Assembly: GCF_963678635.1 (NCBI RefSeq)
Contig: NC_087070.1
Span: forward strand, 16,959,318-17,023,317
Source: Symsagittifera roscoffensis
Lineage: Eukaryota > Xenacoelomorpha > Acoela > Convolutidae
Direction: 5' to 3'
DNA: 64,000 bases
Part shown: piece by piece, positions 1 to 12,580 of the stretch
Position numbering within the stretch: position 1 is the stretch's first letter
Layout of the letters: each line of letters begins with the position of its first letter
The notes under the pieces: generated by a model
Seen by the model: only the letters and a program-made list of their open reading frames with translations
Databases searched by the model: none
What the model was told of the DNA's origin: nothing
Made by a program: the position numbers and the translations under genes

Positions 1-799
1 AAAGTGTGGTAGTTAGAGTGGTAAGTCTGAGTTTAAATGGAAAATAGACGACCAGGCGTCCAGCAGCATCAAGTTACTTACATTAGAGGCGCTGCACATT
101 AGGAAAGAGAACCCTGCAATTAACAAGCGGGCAAGCGCGACGAGTTTAGAAATAGGGAGCTGACACTAAGGCTATAGTTCCAGAATCAAAAAACTCTGGC
201 TATAACAACAAAATTTTGAAACAACTTACATGTTAGCATGAAAATTAGCGACAAAACGAAATTGTGAAAACAAAAGGGGTGAAAACTTTCAGAAATTTGT
301 GACAAAATGTTTAAAGTTGATACATAATAGTTGTTACATAATTTCAGTGATATTTGTAAAAACTTGATTGGTTGAGTTTTTAAAATTTTGAAGTAATGAC
401 ACTTTTTATGATCTTTGATCACTTTGTACGGATAGTTTAGAATTTTTAAAACCTGAAGATGCACAAAAATGTGCGAAAATTTTGTTTGAATTTACAATTT
501 TAACGCATTCTAAAGATTTATAAAAAAGACAAAGAAAAAAAGAAGGCCGGGAAACTTTGTTGAAAATTACTTGAAAAAACAACTCTCGAAAATTTGAAGG
601 ATTACAGCTAAAAAAAACTCTATACTTGTATCAGATAAAGTTCATAAGCAGCCCTTTTAAATTTGGAAATCATTTACCGACTTGTAAGAAAAGCGATAAG
701 CTTTGGGTCGAAACCCATTGATCCGAAACCAAAACTGTCGTCCTAAAAAAATTGATTAAACTTAAACAGTTTTACGACCCATCCAAATTGAAACAATTA

Positions 800-1719
800 T
801 TAGGTCAGGTCAGCCCGTGTGCCATTCTGCCAGGCTGGCACAGCGCAACCTTTCGACACAGAAATAGAAATAGAGGCCTTAATGGTTGAATATTATTGCA
901 AAGGAGGGTCAGAATATTCAGGAATTTTAAATTTTCAAAATTTCGATTGACGAACAAATATTTCTGAGAAACACAAAATCGGCCATTTTGAGCCAACAAG
1001 TGACAAAAGTAAGAGCAACAGCGAAAATAGCGAAGACAGTTGGATGATAACGATATAAAAACGAAGCCTCTTATCGTGACAATCATGCACGATAAGACAC
1101 TTAGCGGAAGGAATTAGCCAGAAAGGAGGCTTCAGTGGGGAAGGATTAGAGAGCAGTACCCTCCCGTGCCACGAATTGGGAGTAATAACGACGTTATTAT
1201 GAGGAAATCACGGAAGCGGAGGCTCGGCCCCTAGAGACAGTATATGGTGAAGGACTATAAAGAAATTAATTTTTAGCTACTCTGATGCCATAAAACGTTG
1301 AATTAACACCGGTATTATTTGATATTTTTGAATATGAGTAGCTAGAAAGAGGAAAGGGTCAATCCAACTCCAAAGATCATCGGCGAGGGCAAATTGTACT
1401 CTCCATCGATCACGAGCTGTCACCAAAAACTTAATAAAATAGGACATTTGAGCCGTGTTTTTAATAGCAATCACGTAGTCTGAGGATCCGAGACCCAGCT
1501 ATGTGGTTGTGTTCGCATGTAAACGAACGCTGATCAAAAGTCGTTTGACTGATGGCCTCAAAATTGTAACTTTTTACTTAGACCGAGACAGACCAGAAAA
1601 TCAACTGGCAATTCGAGGCGGTGAAAAACGGGTAGAATTAAGGTAACTGACGCCTGCCAGTCGTTAATAGGTACTTTTTCTACGCTCCGTCACTGTGTAG
1701 TATTTGGGCGAATGTTACA
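800..1719 (+). repeat. LTR-like block of element A (3' part, ends ...GAATGTTACA)
   Basis: Homologous, with substantial divergence, to the reverse complement of the 45969-46842 repeat of element B. Shared landmarks are an early patch around ATATTTCTGAGAAACAC and GGCCATTTTGA, a middle patch around GAGACCCAGC, and the terminal GGGCGAATGTTACA. Like B's copy, it is followed 12 nt later by a primer-binding site. The upstream LTR limit is uncertain because unrelated repeat sequence lies before about 800. The copy starting at 5400 has lost this block: its sequence jumps at about 5900 to the equivalent of about 1818. Confidence 0.6.
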
Positions 1720-1731
1720 TAGACGTTTTTA

Positions 1732-1749
1732 TGGCGCTCCTGGGTGGGC
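1732..1749 (+). promoter_or_regulatory. Primer-binding site, tRNA-Asn-like
   Basis: TGGCGCTCCTGGGTGGGC begins with the TGG expected opposite a tRNA CCA end. From knowledge of animal tRNA-Asn 3' ends it pairs at about 16 of 18 positions; other tRNAs I compared fit worse. It lies 12 nt after the LTR terminal ACA. The same sequence with the same 12-nt spacing occurs on the minus strand at 45939-45956 in element B, which supports a functional origin. Confidence 0.6.
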
Positions 1750-3329
1750 CTGTTAAAGACATGAGACCATCATGATCAGCAAACTTTTCAGCGACGAACC
1801 CTCCGCTCCGGGCGTATGCCCGAGTTAGAGGTCTTAGTGCGTACCCTCCGCCTAGTACTATTTAGCTTTTTTAACCTAGTTAACACCGAAAATTCCGGGG
1901 GCCGGAGGGTTAGGTGGGAAGTCATGAACCCGCTTGTCTCAAGGTCCCGGGACCAAAAACAATTACAGAGAAAGCGTTAAACCAAACAAAAATAGTGTAT
2001 AACCAAGAAAAAGTTTATAACAAATTTATTTGAAACCAAAAAAATTACAAAAAACAGTAAAACAAAATACAAAAAAGACCAAAAAAAAAAAAACATAAAG
2101 TGACAGTTTATATGTTGTTTCCGGACGAGATGTGATGTGACCTTCCTATTTGTTGTTGTTTCAGATTGATTTATATTTTTTCTGATAGAAAGATTGTGTG
2201 TTTTCGTGACGGGATGCGTACCATCCCTTGAGTGTAATTTGAGTATTTAGGCACGTTAATGGTGATTTTGCCGGTGAACGGAGGGTAGAGTGGAAAGCTG
2301 ACTGACGTGTTCCACACTCAAGGGGCATCAGGGACAACATCCACAACGACTGTTGGGTATCGTTGAAACAATTTTAGAATCGTTCGGGTACTATTTCATT
2401 AAAACTTAAGAGGTGGGGGGCACGATTGGCGCGGTCCGATTGTACCCTCAATCGATCACGAATTTCCGAGTTAAGGGTCTTAATTGGGGTATTTTGGCGC
2501 AAAGGAGGGTATAGTATTATTCATGAACGACTACTAATAGATTATTGTCCTTACTATATATTACTTATCTCCTACTTAGACCCGAGGAACACCCCAATTT
2601 TGTCGAAAATTACCGATTTTCGACCTAACTGTTGACCCCCGAGATTTTGGATATCCGGGTTTTTCCAAACAGCAAAAAGTTTTTATACAGGGAGTTACTA
2701 CGTAATTCGATCCCTCAAACTTAAGAAAATGCGCGGAAAAAGACTTAGTAGAAGTTAGCGAAAACAAAATTTTTCGATCAAAATTTTGATAATTTTCCGA
2801 ATTTTGTCAATCTGTTTTGGGGATCGAGTTTTTGGGTTTTTAGAGTCTGAGCAAAAAATTTTTATTTTTGCATTAGGAGTGTACTAGCATAAAGTGCTCG
2901 GTTACCAGAGATTTTTTTGAGTAACCCTCCGATTAGCCCCGTGGATAGAGCTAACGACTTATAGATTGGAAAAGGAAGGAACCGGAGTGTCAAAATTTGA
3001 TAGTTATTGGCCAAATTTTTGTTTCCAAACCATTTTTGGTCAAGTTTTTTGCTTTGTTCCAGTGCCGTACGGGGTTACTACGCTCGTTTCAATTATTTTT
3101 AGGCACTTTCACTTGCGGAATTGCGGAAAACATTTCTCAGAACCTATATAGGTGGTGAAAAGAGGCCATTTTGACGAACGCGTTTTTGGCGATTTCTCAA
3201 AGACTAGCCAAGCGATCGGGATAATTTTGGTATCATAAGTCGAAGTTTTTGACCATTTTTGCCGACCGCAACCGTTTTTGGGTTGATAATTCCGAAAAAG
3301 AAAAATTTTTTAGAATTTGTTGGTTCGGA

Positions 3330-3900
3330 GGGTCCAAATTTTAGGGAACCCTCCGAGCAGCAGAAAACTTTATAAAATCACCTTTTTATTCTACTGGGAA
3401 GGTTGACCATGTCAGCCAACCTAGTTTTATGTCAGTTGGACCGCGTTCGGAGGCTTTACCGCGGTAGAACAACCCGTTTTCTAGATTTTTGGGGACCCTC
3501 CGAAGCAACCCTCCGGAGTCAGCTAAGCTCCTTAGCAACCCTCCGTAGTGGAAACTTTCCACTAGACCCACCGAAGAAGTTAAAACAACCCCCACAGAGA
3601 ATTTAACTTGTTTTTACACCTTCTGAAACTATTAGGAGACCTTTTTAAGTGAGATTCAAAAAATTTGAAGTTTTGAAGGAACACTCCGAAGTAACCCTCC
3701 GGAGCATATTAAGCTTCTTATTGACCCTCCTTAGTGAGTTTAAGGGGTCCCTCAGAAGTAAATTGGGTGATTGAGATACCCTCCGAAGCAGCCCTCCGAG
3801 GTAAGTTAAGTGTCTTAACAACCCTCCGAAGTAACCCTCCGGAGTGACTTAAGCCCCTTAACAACCCTCCTTATTGAAAATTTAAGGGTACCTTTTGGGT
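3330..3900 (+). repeat. Interspersed CCCTCCG motif cluster in the leader (copy 1)
   Basis: Short motifs of the form AACCCTCCGAAG and CCCTCCGGAG recur many times within about 570 bases, separated by roughly 15-60 bases. Equivalent clusters occur at about 7430-8010, 10660-11240 and 13880-14460 in the other copies, and a sister motif occurs in B's leader at 43795-44060. No coding logic is visible, so a nucleic-acid role in the transcript or accumulated low-complexity drift are both possible. Confidence 0.6.
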
Positions 3901-4082
3901 AATTTGAGCAACTAAAATATCCAACTAGAGTCAGATTAAAGGGTCAACTACCAACGGGCGTGCATATTAAGATCACAGGAGCCCATTTGACCCGGAAATT
4001 TGTGATCAACTTTGGATTCTAGATCGGATCTGTCAGAAGTACCCGATCCAAAAATTTTTTTTGATTGTTATTTTGGTTGTAT

Positions 4083-4372
4083 GGTTGCCTTGAGCTACTT
4101 CTTAGGAAAGCTCGGGCAATCCGGGAACACATAAAAGAAGACCTCGTTGGGGGTATTAAGCAAATACGCACTCACTTGAGAAGAAAAGTTGTTCCCTGCT
4201 CTAGTGCACTTGGGGCGTCCCGGGTGTGGGGGAGCTTTTTCATAAACTTTAGAAGTTTTCGATCACAGGTTGCCTTGAGCTACTTAGTAGGACAACTCAG
4301 GCAATAGCAGGCACCTAAAAAAAGGCCTCAGTGAGTGTTTTAGGCAAATACACACTCACTTGAGAAGACAGT
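4083..4372 (+). repeat. Pair of ~105-bp direct repeats in the leader
   Basis: A segment starting GGTTGCCTTGAGCTACTT and ending near CACTCACTTGAGAAG occurs at about 4083-4186 and again at about 4268-4372, offset 185 bases and clearly diverged. The pair is kept in every leader copy (second copies near 8371, 11594 and 14817). It shows an old duplication inside the leader before the larger duplications. Confidence 0.6.
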
Positions 4373-4851
4373 CTCCTGGGCTTCAGTCTTTTGGAGTGTT
4401 TCAATTGAGGGAAGTCTTTTTCTTTAAGACTAAGTTTTAATTATCTATTCCTGAATCATCACTACTTTTTTTACAAAAAAATTGTTTGGTATTAACAAAA
4501 CAGTGTTTTGATACGAGTGTGGCCGTAAAATTGATACTGACGAAAAGTCGCTGTCACCTGTTGGATATTCTTGTCTGATTATCAATTGTGTTTTGTATAT
4601 TGACCATATCTTGTGAAAATTTTGTGATACTGTTATACTAGGCAACTGGGTGGGGTTAGCATTATCTTAATACTAAGCAAGCCCTGTGTGTTACCTTAGA
4701 TGAGTCACTAATATCATCAACAAGAAATCTGATGAATATTTTTGATATTGAAGAAGTCGAGTAGGCGGCGTTAAGTAAACTAATTTGAACTTGTTTGCGG
4801 TACGTGTGCATTGCCATTAATTTGTACGAAAATTACTATTCATTACAAATT

Positions 4852-5235
4852 ATGCAGCGTAGAGACACATTAGGTTTGACTACTAAGATTCCCAGGCTGA
4901 GCAAGGGAAGCACGCGAAAGTTTAAAACTAGGCGTAGCCAATCTTCGTTTAGCAGCGCTTCCGACGTTTTTGCTGACAACGAATCGACTAAAGGTCAAGC
5001 TGATCTTTCAGTGAGCGGAATGATACTAAGAAGCGAGAGGAACCTCGATGGCAGTCAAGGGCAAAGTGCCGAGGTCGAACCGGCGAGCGAGGCGCTTTTG
5101 AACCCCTTCGACGAAGGGGAACAAACGCTCATCGAACCCGACTTTAGCCAGGTGAGGACCTCGAACATGAGGTGGTCGAAACGACGGAAGAGGCCTCGGA
5201 GCGTTCCAAGGTCGAACCGCGAGAAGAAGTGTTGA
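4852..5235 (+). pseudogene. Gag N-terminal fragment, element A copy 1
   Basis: The ATG at 4852 opens 127 sense codons rich in Arg, Lys, Ser and Thr. The start (MQRRDTLGL, then KIPRLSKGSTRK) resembles the short frame at the head of element B's gag (SRIPKRGNSSRKF, at 43018 on the minus strand). The frame ends at a TGA near 5233 where intact gag should continue into the coiled coil, so it is truncated. This copy keeps a CGA codon where the three tandem copies carry TGA. Confidence 0.5.
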
Positions 5236-5399
5236 TCAGAGGAATGTCCAAATCAGAGACTAAGACTCATAAGTGGAGAAAAGAACAATCATCCCTGGTC
5301 AAGCGGAGCAAGATGCGATGGTGTCAAGTAAAAGTCCGAGTGAAGAACAAACGGGTTCGAACACCAAAAAGAGGATACCCCAGTTGGACAGCATATAAG

Positions 5400-7117
5400 G
5401 CAGTGTGGTAGTGAGAGTGGTAAGTCTGAGTTTAAATAGAAAAATGACGACCAGGCGTCCAGCAGCATCAAGTTACTTACATTAGAGGCGCTCCACATTA
5501 GGAAAGAGAGCCCGGCAATTAACAAGCGCGCAAGCGCGCAAGCGCGACGAGTTTAGAAGTAGGGAGTTGACACTAAGGCTATAGTTCCAGAATCAAAAAA
5601 ATTCTGGCTAAAACAACAAAATTTTGAAACAACTTACGTGTTAGCATGAAAATTAGCGACAAAACGAAATTGTGAAAACAAAAAGGATGAAAACTTTCAG
5701 AAATTTGTGACAAAATGTTTAAAGTTGATACATAATAGTTGTTACATAATTTCAGTGATATTTGTAAAAATTTGATTGGTTGAATTTTTAAAATTTTGAA
5801 GTAATGATGTGTATGACCCTTTTTATGATCTTCGATCAATATGTACGGATAGTTTAAATTTTTTAAAACCTGAAGATGCACAAAAATGTGCGAAAACTTT
5901 GTTTGCCCGAGTTAGAGGTCTTAGTGACCTTTATTGTACTAGGGGGAAGGTGCGTACCCTCCGCCTAGTACTATTTAGCTTTTTTAACCTAGTTAACACC
6001 GAAAATTCCGGGGGCCGGAGGGTTAGGTGGGAAGTCATGAACCCGCTTGTCCCAAGGTCCCGGGACCAAAAACAATTACAGAGAAAACCAAACAAAAATA
6101 GTGTATAACCAAGAAAAAGCTTATAACAAATTTATTTGAAACCAAAAAATTACAAAAAACAGTTTAAAAAAATCCAAAAAAGACCAAAAAAAAATAAAAA
6201 AAACATAAAGTGACAGTTTATATGTTGTTTCCGGACGAGATGTGATCTGACCTTCCTATTGGTTATTGTTTCAGATTGATTTATATCTTTTCTGATAGAA
6301 AGATGGTGTGTTTTCGTGACGGGATGCGTACCCTCCCTTGAGTGTAATTTGAGTATTTAGGCACGTTAATGGTGATTTTGCCGGTGAACGGAGGGTAGAG
6401 TGGAAAGCTGACTGACGTGTTCCACTCTCAAGGGGCATCAGGGACAACATCCACAACGACTGTTGGGTATCGTTGAAACAATTTCGTTACCAGAATCGTT
6501 CGGGTACTATTTCATTAAAACTTAAGAGCTGGGGGGCACGATTGGCGCGGTCCGATTGTACCCTCCATCGATCACGAATTTCCGAGTTATGGGTCTTAAT
6601 TCGGGTATCTTGGCGCAAAGGAGGGTATAGTATTATTCATTAACGACTACTAATAGATTATTGTCCTTACTATATATTACTTATCTCCTACTTAGACCCG
6701 AGGAACACCCCAATTTTGTCGAAAATTACCGATTTTCGACCTAACTGTTGACCCCCGAGATTTTGGATATCCGAGCTTTTCCAAACAGCAAAAAGTTTTT
6801 ATACAGGGAGTTACTACGTAGTTCGATCCCTCTAACTAAAGAAAATGGCGGAAAAAGTTAGCGAAAACAAAATTTTTCGACCAAAATTTTGATAATTTTC
6901 CGAATTTTGTCAATCTGTTTTGGGGATCGAGTTTTTGGGTTTTTAGAGTAAGGGCAATAAAATTTTTTAATTTTGCGTTAGGAGTGTACTAGCATAACCT
7001 AATCGGTTACCAGAGAATTTTTTGAGTAACCCTCCGATTAGCCCCGTGGATAGAGCTAACGACTTATAGATTGGAAAAGTAAGGAATCGGAGGGTCAAAA
7101 TTTGATAGATATTGGCC
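5400..7117 (+). repeat. Element A, second copy of the 5' segment with internal deletion
   Basis: Sequence from 5400 repeats that from position 1, then jumps at about 5900 from the equivalent of about 490 to that of about 1818. This deletes the LTR-like block and the primer site. From there it follows copy 1 at an offset of about 4.1 kb through the leader and runs directly into the first tandem unit at 7118. No gene is visible; the reverse-strand open frames here are shared AT-rich chance frames. Confidence 0.7.
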
Positions 7118-8951
7118 AAATTTTTGTTTCCAAACCAATTTTGGTCAAATTTTTCGCTTTGTTCCAGTGCCGTACGGGGTTACTACGCTCGTTTCAATTA
7201 TTTTTAGGCACTTTCACTTGCGGAATTGCGGAAAAAGTTTCTCAGAACCTATATAGGTGGTGAAAAGAGGCCATTTTGACGAACGCGTTTTTGGCGATTT
7301 CTCAAAGACTAGCCATTTGATCGGGATAATTTTGGTACCATAAGTCAACGTTTTGACCATTTTTGCCGACCGCAACCGTGTTTGGGTTGATAATTTCAAA
7401 AAAGAAAATTTTTTTAGAATTTGTTGGTTCGGAGGGTCCAAATTTTAGGGAACCCTCCGAGCAGCAGAAAACTTTATAAGATCACCTTTTTATTTTACTG
7501 GGAAGGTTGACCATGTCAGCCAACCTAGTTTTATGTCAGTTAGACCGCATTCGCAGGCTTTACCGCGGTAGAACAACCCGTTTTCTAGATTTTTGGGGAA
7601 CCCTCCGAAGCAACCCTCCGGAGTCAGCTAAGCTCCTTAGCAACCCTCCGTTGTGGAAACTTTCCCCTAGGACCACCGAAGAAGTTAAAACAACCCCCAC
7701 AGCGAAGTTAGCTTGTTTTGACACCTTCTGAAACTAGTAGGAGACCTTTTCAAGTGAGATTCAAAAAATTTGAAATTTTGAAGGAACGCTCCGAAGTAAC
7801 CCTCCGGAGCATATTTAGCCTCTTATTGACCCTCCTTAGTGAATTTAAGGGGTCCCTCAGAAGTAACTTGGGTGATTGAGATACCCTCCGAAGTAGCCCT
7901 CCGAGGTAAGTTAAGTGTCTTAATAACCCTCCGAAGTAACCCTCCGGAGTGACTTAAGCCCCTTAACAACCCTCCTTATTGAAGATTTAGGGGTACCTTC
8001 TGGGTAATTTGAGCAACTAAAATATCCAATTAGAGTCAGAATAAAGGGTCAACTACCAACGGGCGTGCATATTAGGATCACAGGAGCCCATTTGACCCGG
8101 AAATTTGTGATCAACTTTGGATTCTAGATCGGATCTGTCAGAAGTACCCGATCCAAATTTTTTTTGATTGTTATTTTGGTTATGTGGTTGCCTTGAGCTA
8201 CTTAATAGGAAAGCTCGGGCAACCCGAGAACACATAAAAGAAGACCTCGGTGAGGGTATTAAGCAAATACACACTCACTTGAGAAGAAGAGTTGTTCCCT
8301 GCTCTAGTGCACTTGGGGCGTCCCGGGTGTGGGGGAGCTTTTTCAAAAACTTTAGAAGTTTTCGATCACAGGTTGCCTTGAGCTACTTAGTAGGACAACT
8401 CAGGCAATAGCAGGCACCTAAAAAAAGGCCTCAGTGAGTGTTTTAGGCAAATACATACTCACTTGACAAGACAGTCTCCTGGGCTTCAGTCTTTTGGAGT
8501 GTTTCGATTGAGGGAAGTCTTTTTCTTTAAGACTAAGTTTTAATTATCTATTCCTGAATCATCACTACTTTTTTACAAAAAATTGTTTGGTATTAATAAA
8601 ACAGTGTTTTGATACGAGTGTGGCCGTAAATTGATACTGACGAAAGATCGCTGTCACCTGTTGGATATTTATATCTGATTATCAATTGTGTTTTGTATAT
8701 TGACCATATGTTGTAAAAATTTTGTGATACTGTTATACTAGGCAACTGGGTGGGGTTAGCATTATCTTAATACTAAGCAAGCCCTGTGTGTAACCTTAGA
8801 TGAGTCACTAATATCATCAACAAGAAATCGGAGGAATATTTTTGATATTGAAGAAGTCGAGTAGGTGGCGTTAAGTAAATTAATTTGAATTTTTTTGCGG
8901 TACGCGTGCATTGCCATTAATTTGTACGAACAATACTGTTTATTACAAATT

Positions 8952-9356
8952 ATGCAGCGTAGAGACACATTAGGTTTGACTACTAAGATTCCCAGGCTGA
9001 GCAGGGGAAGCACGTGAAAGTTTAAAACTAGGCGTAGCCAATCTTCGTTTAGCAGAGCTTCCGACGTTTTTGCTGACAACGAATCGACTACAGGTCAAGC
9101 TGATCTTTCAGTGAGCGGAATGAAACTAAGAAGCAAGAGGAACCTCAATGGCAGTCAAGGGCGAAGTGCCGAGGTCGAACCGGCGAGCGAGGCGCTTGTG
9201 AACCCCTTCGACGAAGGGGAACAAACGCTCATCCAACCCGACTTTAGCCAGGTGAGGACCTCGAACGGGAGGTGGTCGAAACGACGGAAGAGGCCTCGGA
9301 GCGTTCCATGGTCGAACCGCGAGAAGAAGTGTTGTTCAGAGGAATGTCCAAATTAG
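8952..9356 (+). pseudogene. Gag N-terminal fragment, tandem unit 1
   Basis: Same gag head as at 4852, but codon 22 is TGA instead of CGA (ACG-TGA-AAG), giving an early nonsense codon. After it the frame stays open to the TAG at 9354. Upstream and downstream parts are in one frame, so the only early lesion is the nonsense change. Confidence 0.5.
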
Positions 9357-9846
9357 AGACTAAGACTCATAAGTGGAGAAAAGAACAATCATCCCTGGTC
9401 AAGCGGAGCAAGATGCGATGGTGTCAAGTATAAGTCCGAGTGAAGAACAAACGGGTTCGAAAGCCAAGAAAAGCTGGAAGTTTTTGTACGATTAGCGCAT
9501 CGCGTCACTACAAACTGAAGGTCTATCTTCCAGTTATGAGCATCCGGAGATAACCCATCCGGATGTGAACTTCACGCCGTGCCCAGGGAACGACATGAGC
9601 AGGAAGGCGTTTTCCACCTCGCCGACCAGGCCCATGTCTGATGGGATAACCGTAGGAGCATCCTCGACGTTCGACAGGTTGATGATGTCGATGGGCTAGC
9701 AAAAGGGCGGCGCGTCATCGAGTACAAGGCTGCAACCGCAGTTGTCCTCAACTTCTCTGGGTCTAACCCCAGCATCGGGGGCGGCTGGCGATATAAGTGA
9801 CATGTTTGCTGGCGTAGTGACAGGCCTGTAAGAACTGCGACGGGAC

Positions 9847-10197
9847 ATGACTAAGAGAATAGATCGAGTCGAGGAGAGAGCTCACCAGGGTCAAGAGAAA
9901 TTGCGAGATGAACTAACACACGTGAAGTCGCAGGCGAGTGTCGATCAGGCTCAATTGATTCGCAACACCGATCAAGGCCTGGCGGAGAGCTTGGCTCAGG
10001 CAAACAAGGAGTCAGAGGAAAGAGAACTTAGGAAGACAAGAGAGATCGAGCGATTATTGAACGATCACGACAATACCTACGCTCATACGATGACTAGCCT
10101 GGAAAAAAAGTTAGATGCCAAATCTGACCTGATGATGCGGAAGCTTGACGAGATCTTAAACGGGAGCAATCGGGAGGAGCGTTCCGCCCCAAGGTAG
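9847..10197 (+). pseudogene. Gag coiled-coil fragment, tandem unit 1
   Basis: An open frame of 116 codons, strongly charged and helical (MTKRIDRVEER start, SEERELRKTREIER core, EKKLDAKSDLMMRKLDEIL end). It aligns with residues of about 280-395 of element B's Gag, which has the same layout (EAEQRELRLRDDMEKLR, then LDTKIDAMMERRAQAIMDRL). It is cut off from the capsid part in this unit because the next tandem unit begins 144 bp after its stop. Unlikely to be a free gene. Confidence 0.6.
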
Positions 10198-12175
10198 TGC
10201 TCACGCCAGGCAAATGATGGAGATGGAGCACGCAGCTATGCCTGGGCCCAACAATCTTCAAGAACGTATTACGAATCTAAGCACAGGGAGCGGCCCAGGG
10301 CAGCCCCATCGAGGCCAGGTTGGACAAATCCGGTCCCTGCAAATTTTTGTTTCCAAACCAATTTTGGTCAAATTTTTCGCTTTGTTCCAGTGCCGTACGG
10401 GGTTACTACGCTCGTTTCAATTATTTTTAGGCACTTTCACTTGCGGAATTGCGGAAAAAGTTTCTCAGAACCTATATAGGTGGTGAAAAGAGGCCATTTT
10501 GACGAACGCGTTTTTGGCGATTTCTCAAAGACTAGCCATTTGATCGGGATAATTTTGGTACCATAAGTCAACGTTTTGACCATTTTTGCCGACCGCAACC
10601 GTGTTTGGGTTGATAATTTCAAAAAAGAAAATTTTTTTAGAATTTGTTGGTTCGGAGGGTCCAAATTTTAGGGAACCCTCCGAGCAGCAGAAAACTTTAT
10701 AAGATCACCTTTTTATTCTACTGGGAAGGTTGACCATGTCAGCCAACCTAGTTTTATGTCAGTTAGACCGCATTCGCAGGCTTTACCGCGGTAGAACAAC
10801 CCGTTTTCTAGATTTTTGGGGAACCCTCCGAAGCAACCCTCCGGAGTCAGCTAAGCTCCTTAGCAACCCTCCGTTGTGGAAACTTTCCCCTAGGACCACC
10901 GAAGAAGTTAAAACAACCCCCACAGCGAAGTTAGCTTGTTTTGACACCTTCTGAAACTAGTAGGAGACCTTTTCAAGTGAGATTCAAAAAATTTGAAATT
11001 TTGAAGGAACGCTCCGAAGTAACCCTCCGGAGCATATTTAGCCTCTTATTGACCCTCCTTAGTGAATTTAAGGGGTCCCTCAGAAGTAACTTGGGTGATT
11101 GAGATACCCTCCGAAGTAGCCCTCCGAGGTAAGTTAAGTGTCTAAATAACCCTCCGAAGTAACCCTCCGGAGTGACTTAAGCCCCTTAACAACCCTCCTT
11201 ATTGAAAATTTAGGGGTACCTTCTGGGTAATTTGAGCAACTAAAATATCCAATTAGAGTCAGAATAAAGGGTCAACTACCAACGGGCGTGCATATTAGGA
11301 TCACAGGAGCCCATTTGACCCGGAAATTTGTGATCAACTTTGGATTCTAGATCGGATCTGTCAGAAGTACCCGATCCAAATTTTTTTTGATTGTTATTTT
11401 GGTTATGTGGTTGCCTTGAGCTACTTAATAGGAAAGCTCGGGCAATCCGAGAACACATAAAAGAAGACCTCGGTGAGGGTATTAAGCAAATACACACTCA
11501 CTTGAGAAGAAGAGTTGTTCCCTGCTCTAGTGCACTTGGGGCGTCCCGGGTGTGGGGGAGCTTTTTCAAAAACTTTAGAAGTTTTCGATCACAGGTTGCC
11601 TTGAGCTACTTAGTAGGACAACTCAGGCAATATCAGGCACCTAAAAAAAGGCCTCAGTGAGTGTTTTAGGCAAATACACACTCACTTGACAAGACAGTCT
11701 CCTGGGCTTCAGTCTTTTGGAGTGTTTCGATTGAGGGAAGTCTTTTTCTTTAAGACTAAGTTTTAATTATCTATTCCTGAATCATCACTACGTTTTTACA
11801 AAAAATTGTTTGGTATTAATAAAACAGTGTTTTGATACGAGTGTGGCCGTAAATTGATACTGACGAAAGATCGCTGTCACCTGTTGGATATTTATATCTG
11901 ATTATCAATTGTGTTTTGTATATTGACCATATCTTGTAAAAAATTTTGTGATACTGTTATACTAGGCAACTGGGTGGGGTTAGCATTATCTTAATACTAA
12001 GCAAGCCCTGTGTGTAACCTTAGATGAGTCACTAATATCATCAACAAGAAATCGGAGGAATATTTTTGATATTGAAGAAGTCGAGTAGGCGGCGTTAAGT
12101 AAATTAATTTGAACTTTTTTGCGGTACGCGTGCATTGCCATTAATTTGTACGAACAATACTGTTTATTACAAATT

Positions 12176-12580
12176 ATGCAGCGTAGAGACACATTAGGTT
12201 TGACTACTAAGATTCCCAGGCTGAGCAGGGGAAGCACGTGAAAGTTTAAAACTAGGCGTAGCCAATCTTCGTTTAGCAGAGCTTCCGACGTTTTTGCTGA
12301 CAACGAATCGACTACAGGTCAAGCTGATCTTTCAGTGAGCGGAATGAAACTAAGAAGCAAGAGGAACCTCAATGGCAGTCAAGGGCGAAGTGCCGAGGTC
12401 GAACCGGCGAGCGAGGCGCTTGTGAACCCCTTCGACGAAGGGGAACAAACGCTCATCCAACCCGACTTTAGCCAGGTGAGGACCTCGAACGGGAGGTGGT
12501 CGAAACGACGGAAGAGGCCTCGGAGCGTTCCATGGTCGAACCGCGAGAAGAAGTGTTGTTCAGAGGAATGTCCAAATTAG
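12176..12580 (+). pseudogene. Gag N-terminal fragment, tandem unit 2
   Basis: Tandem-unit copy of the gag head with the same TGA at codon 22 and the same terminal TAG. The lesion therefore predates the tandem amplification. Confidence 0.5.

Larger units (their letters stand above)
1..5390 (+). repeat. Element A, first (most diverged) copy of LTR-leader-gag segment
   Basis: This block recurs in shortened form from about 5400. The opening bases resemble those at 5400-5440, and segments at 2161, 3403 and 4065 recur 4.10-4.11 kb downstream. In order it holds an AT-rich repeat (1-460), a stretch homologous to the reverse complement of 62330-62570 (about 545-790), an LTR-like block (about 800-1719), a primer site, a roughly 3.1-kb leader without credible genes, and the N-terminal part of gag (4852-5235). 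The small open frames in the leader are not conserved as proteins between copies, so I treat them as chance frames. The leader is homologous to the reverse complement of 43.8-46.0 kb, which ties A to element B. Confidence 0.75.
7118..10340 (+). repeat. 3.22-kb tandem unit 1 (leader to mid-gag)
   Basis: The unit starts AAATTTTTGTTTCC and ends GGTCCCTGC. It covers the CCCTCCG-rich leader, a gag N-terminal fragment (8952-9356), a degenerate linker (9360-9846) and the gag coiled-coil frame (9847-10197). It is followed directly by the start of the next unit. Only a few scattered differences separate the units, so the amplification is recent compared with the decay of the gag frame, which all copies share. 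Confidence 0.85.
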
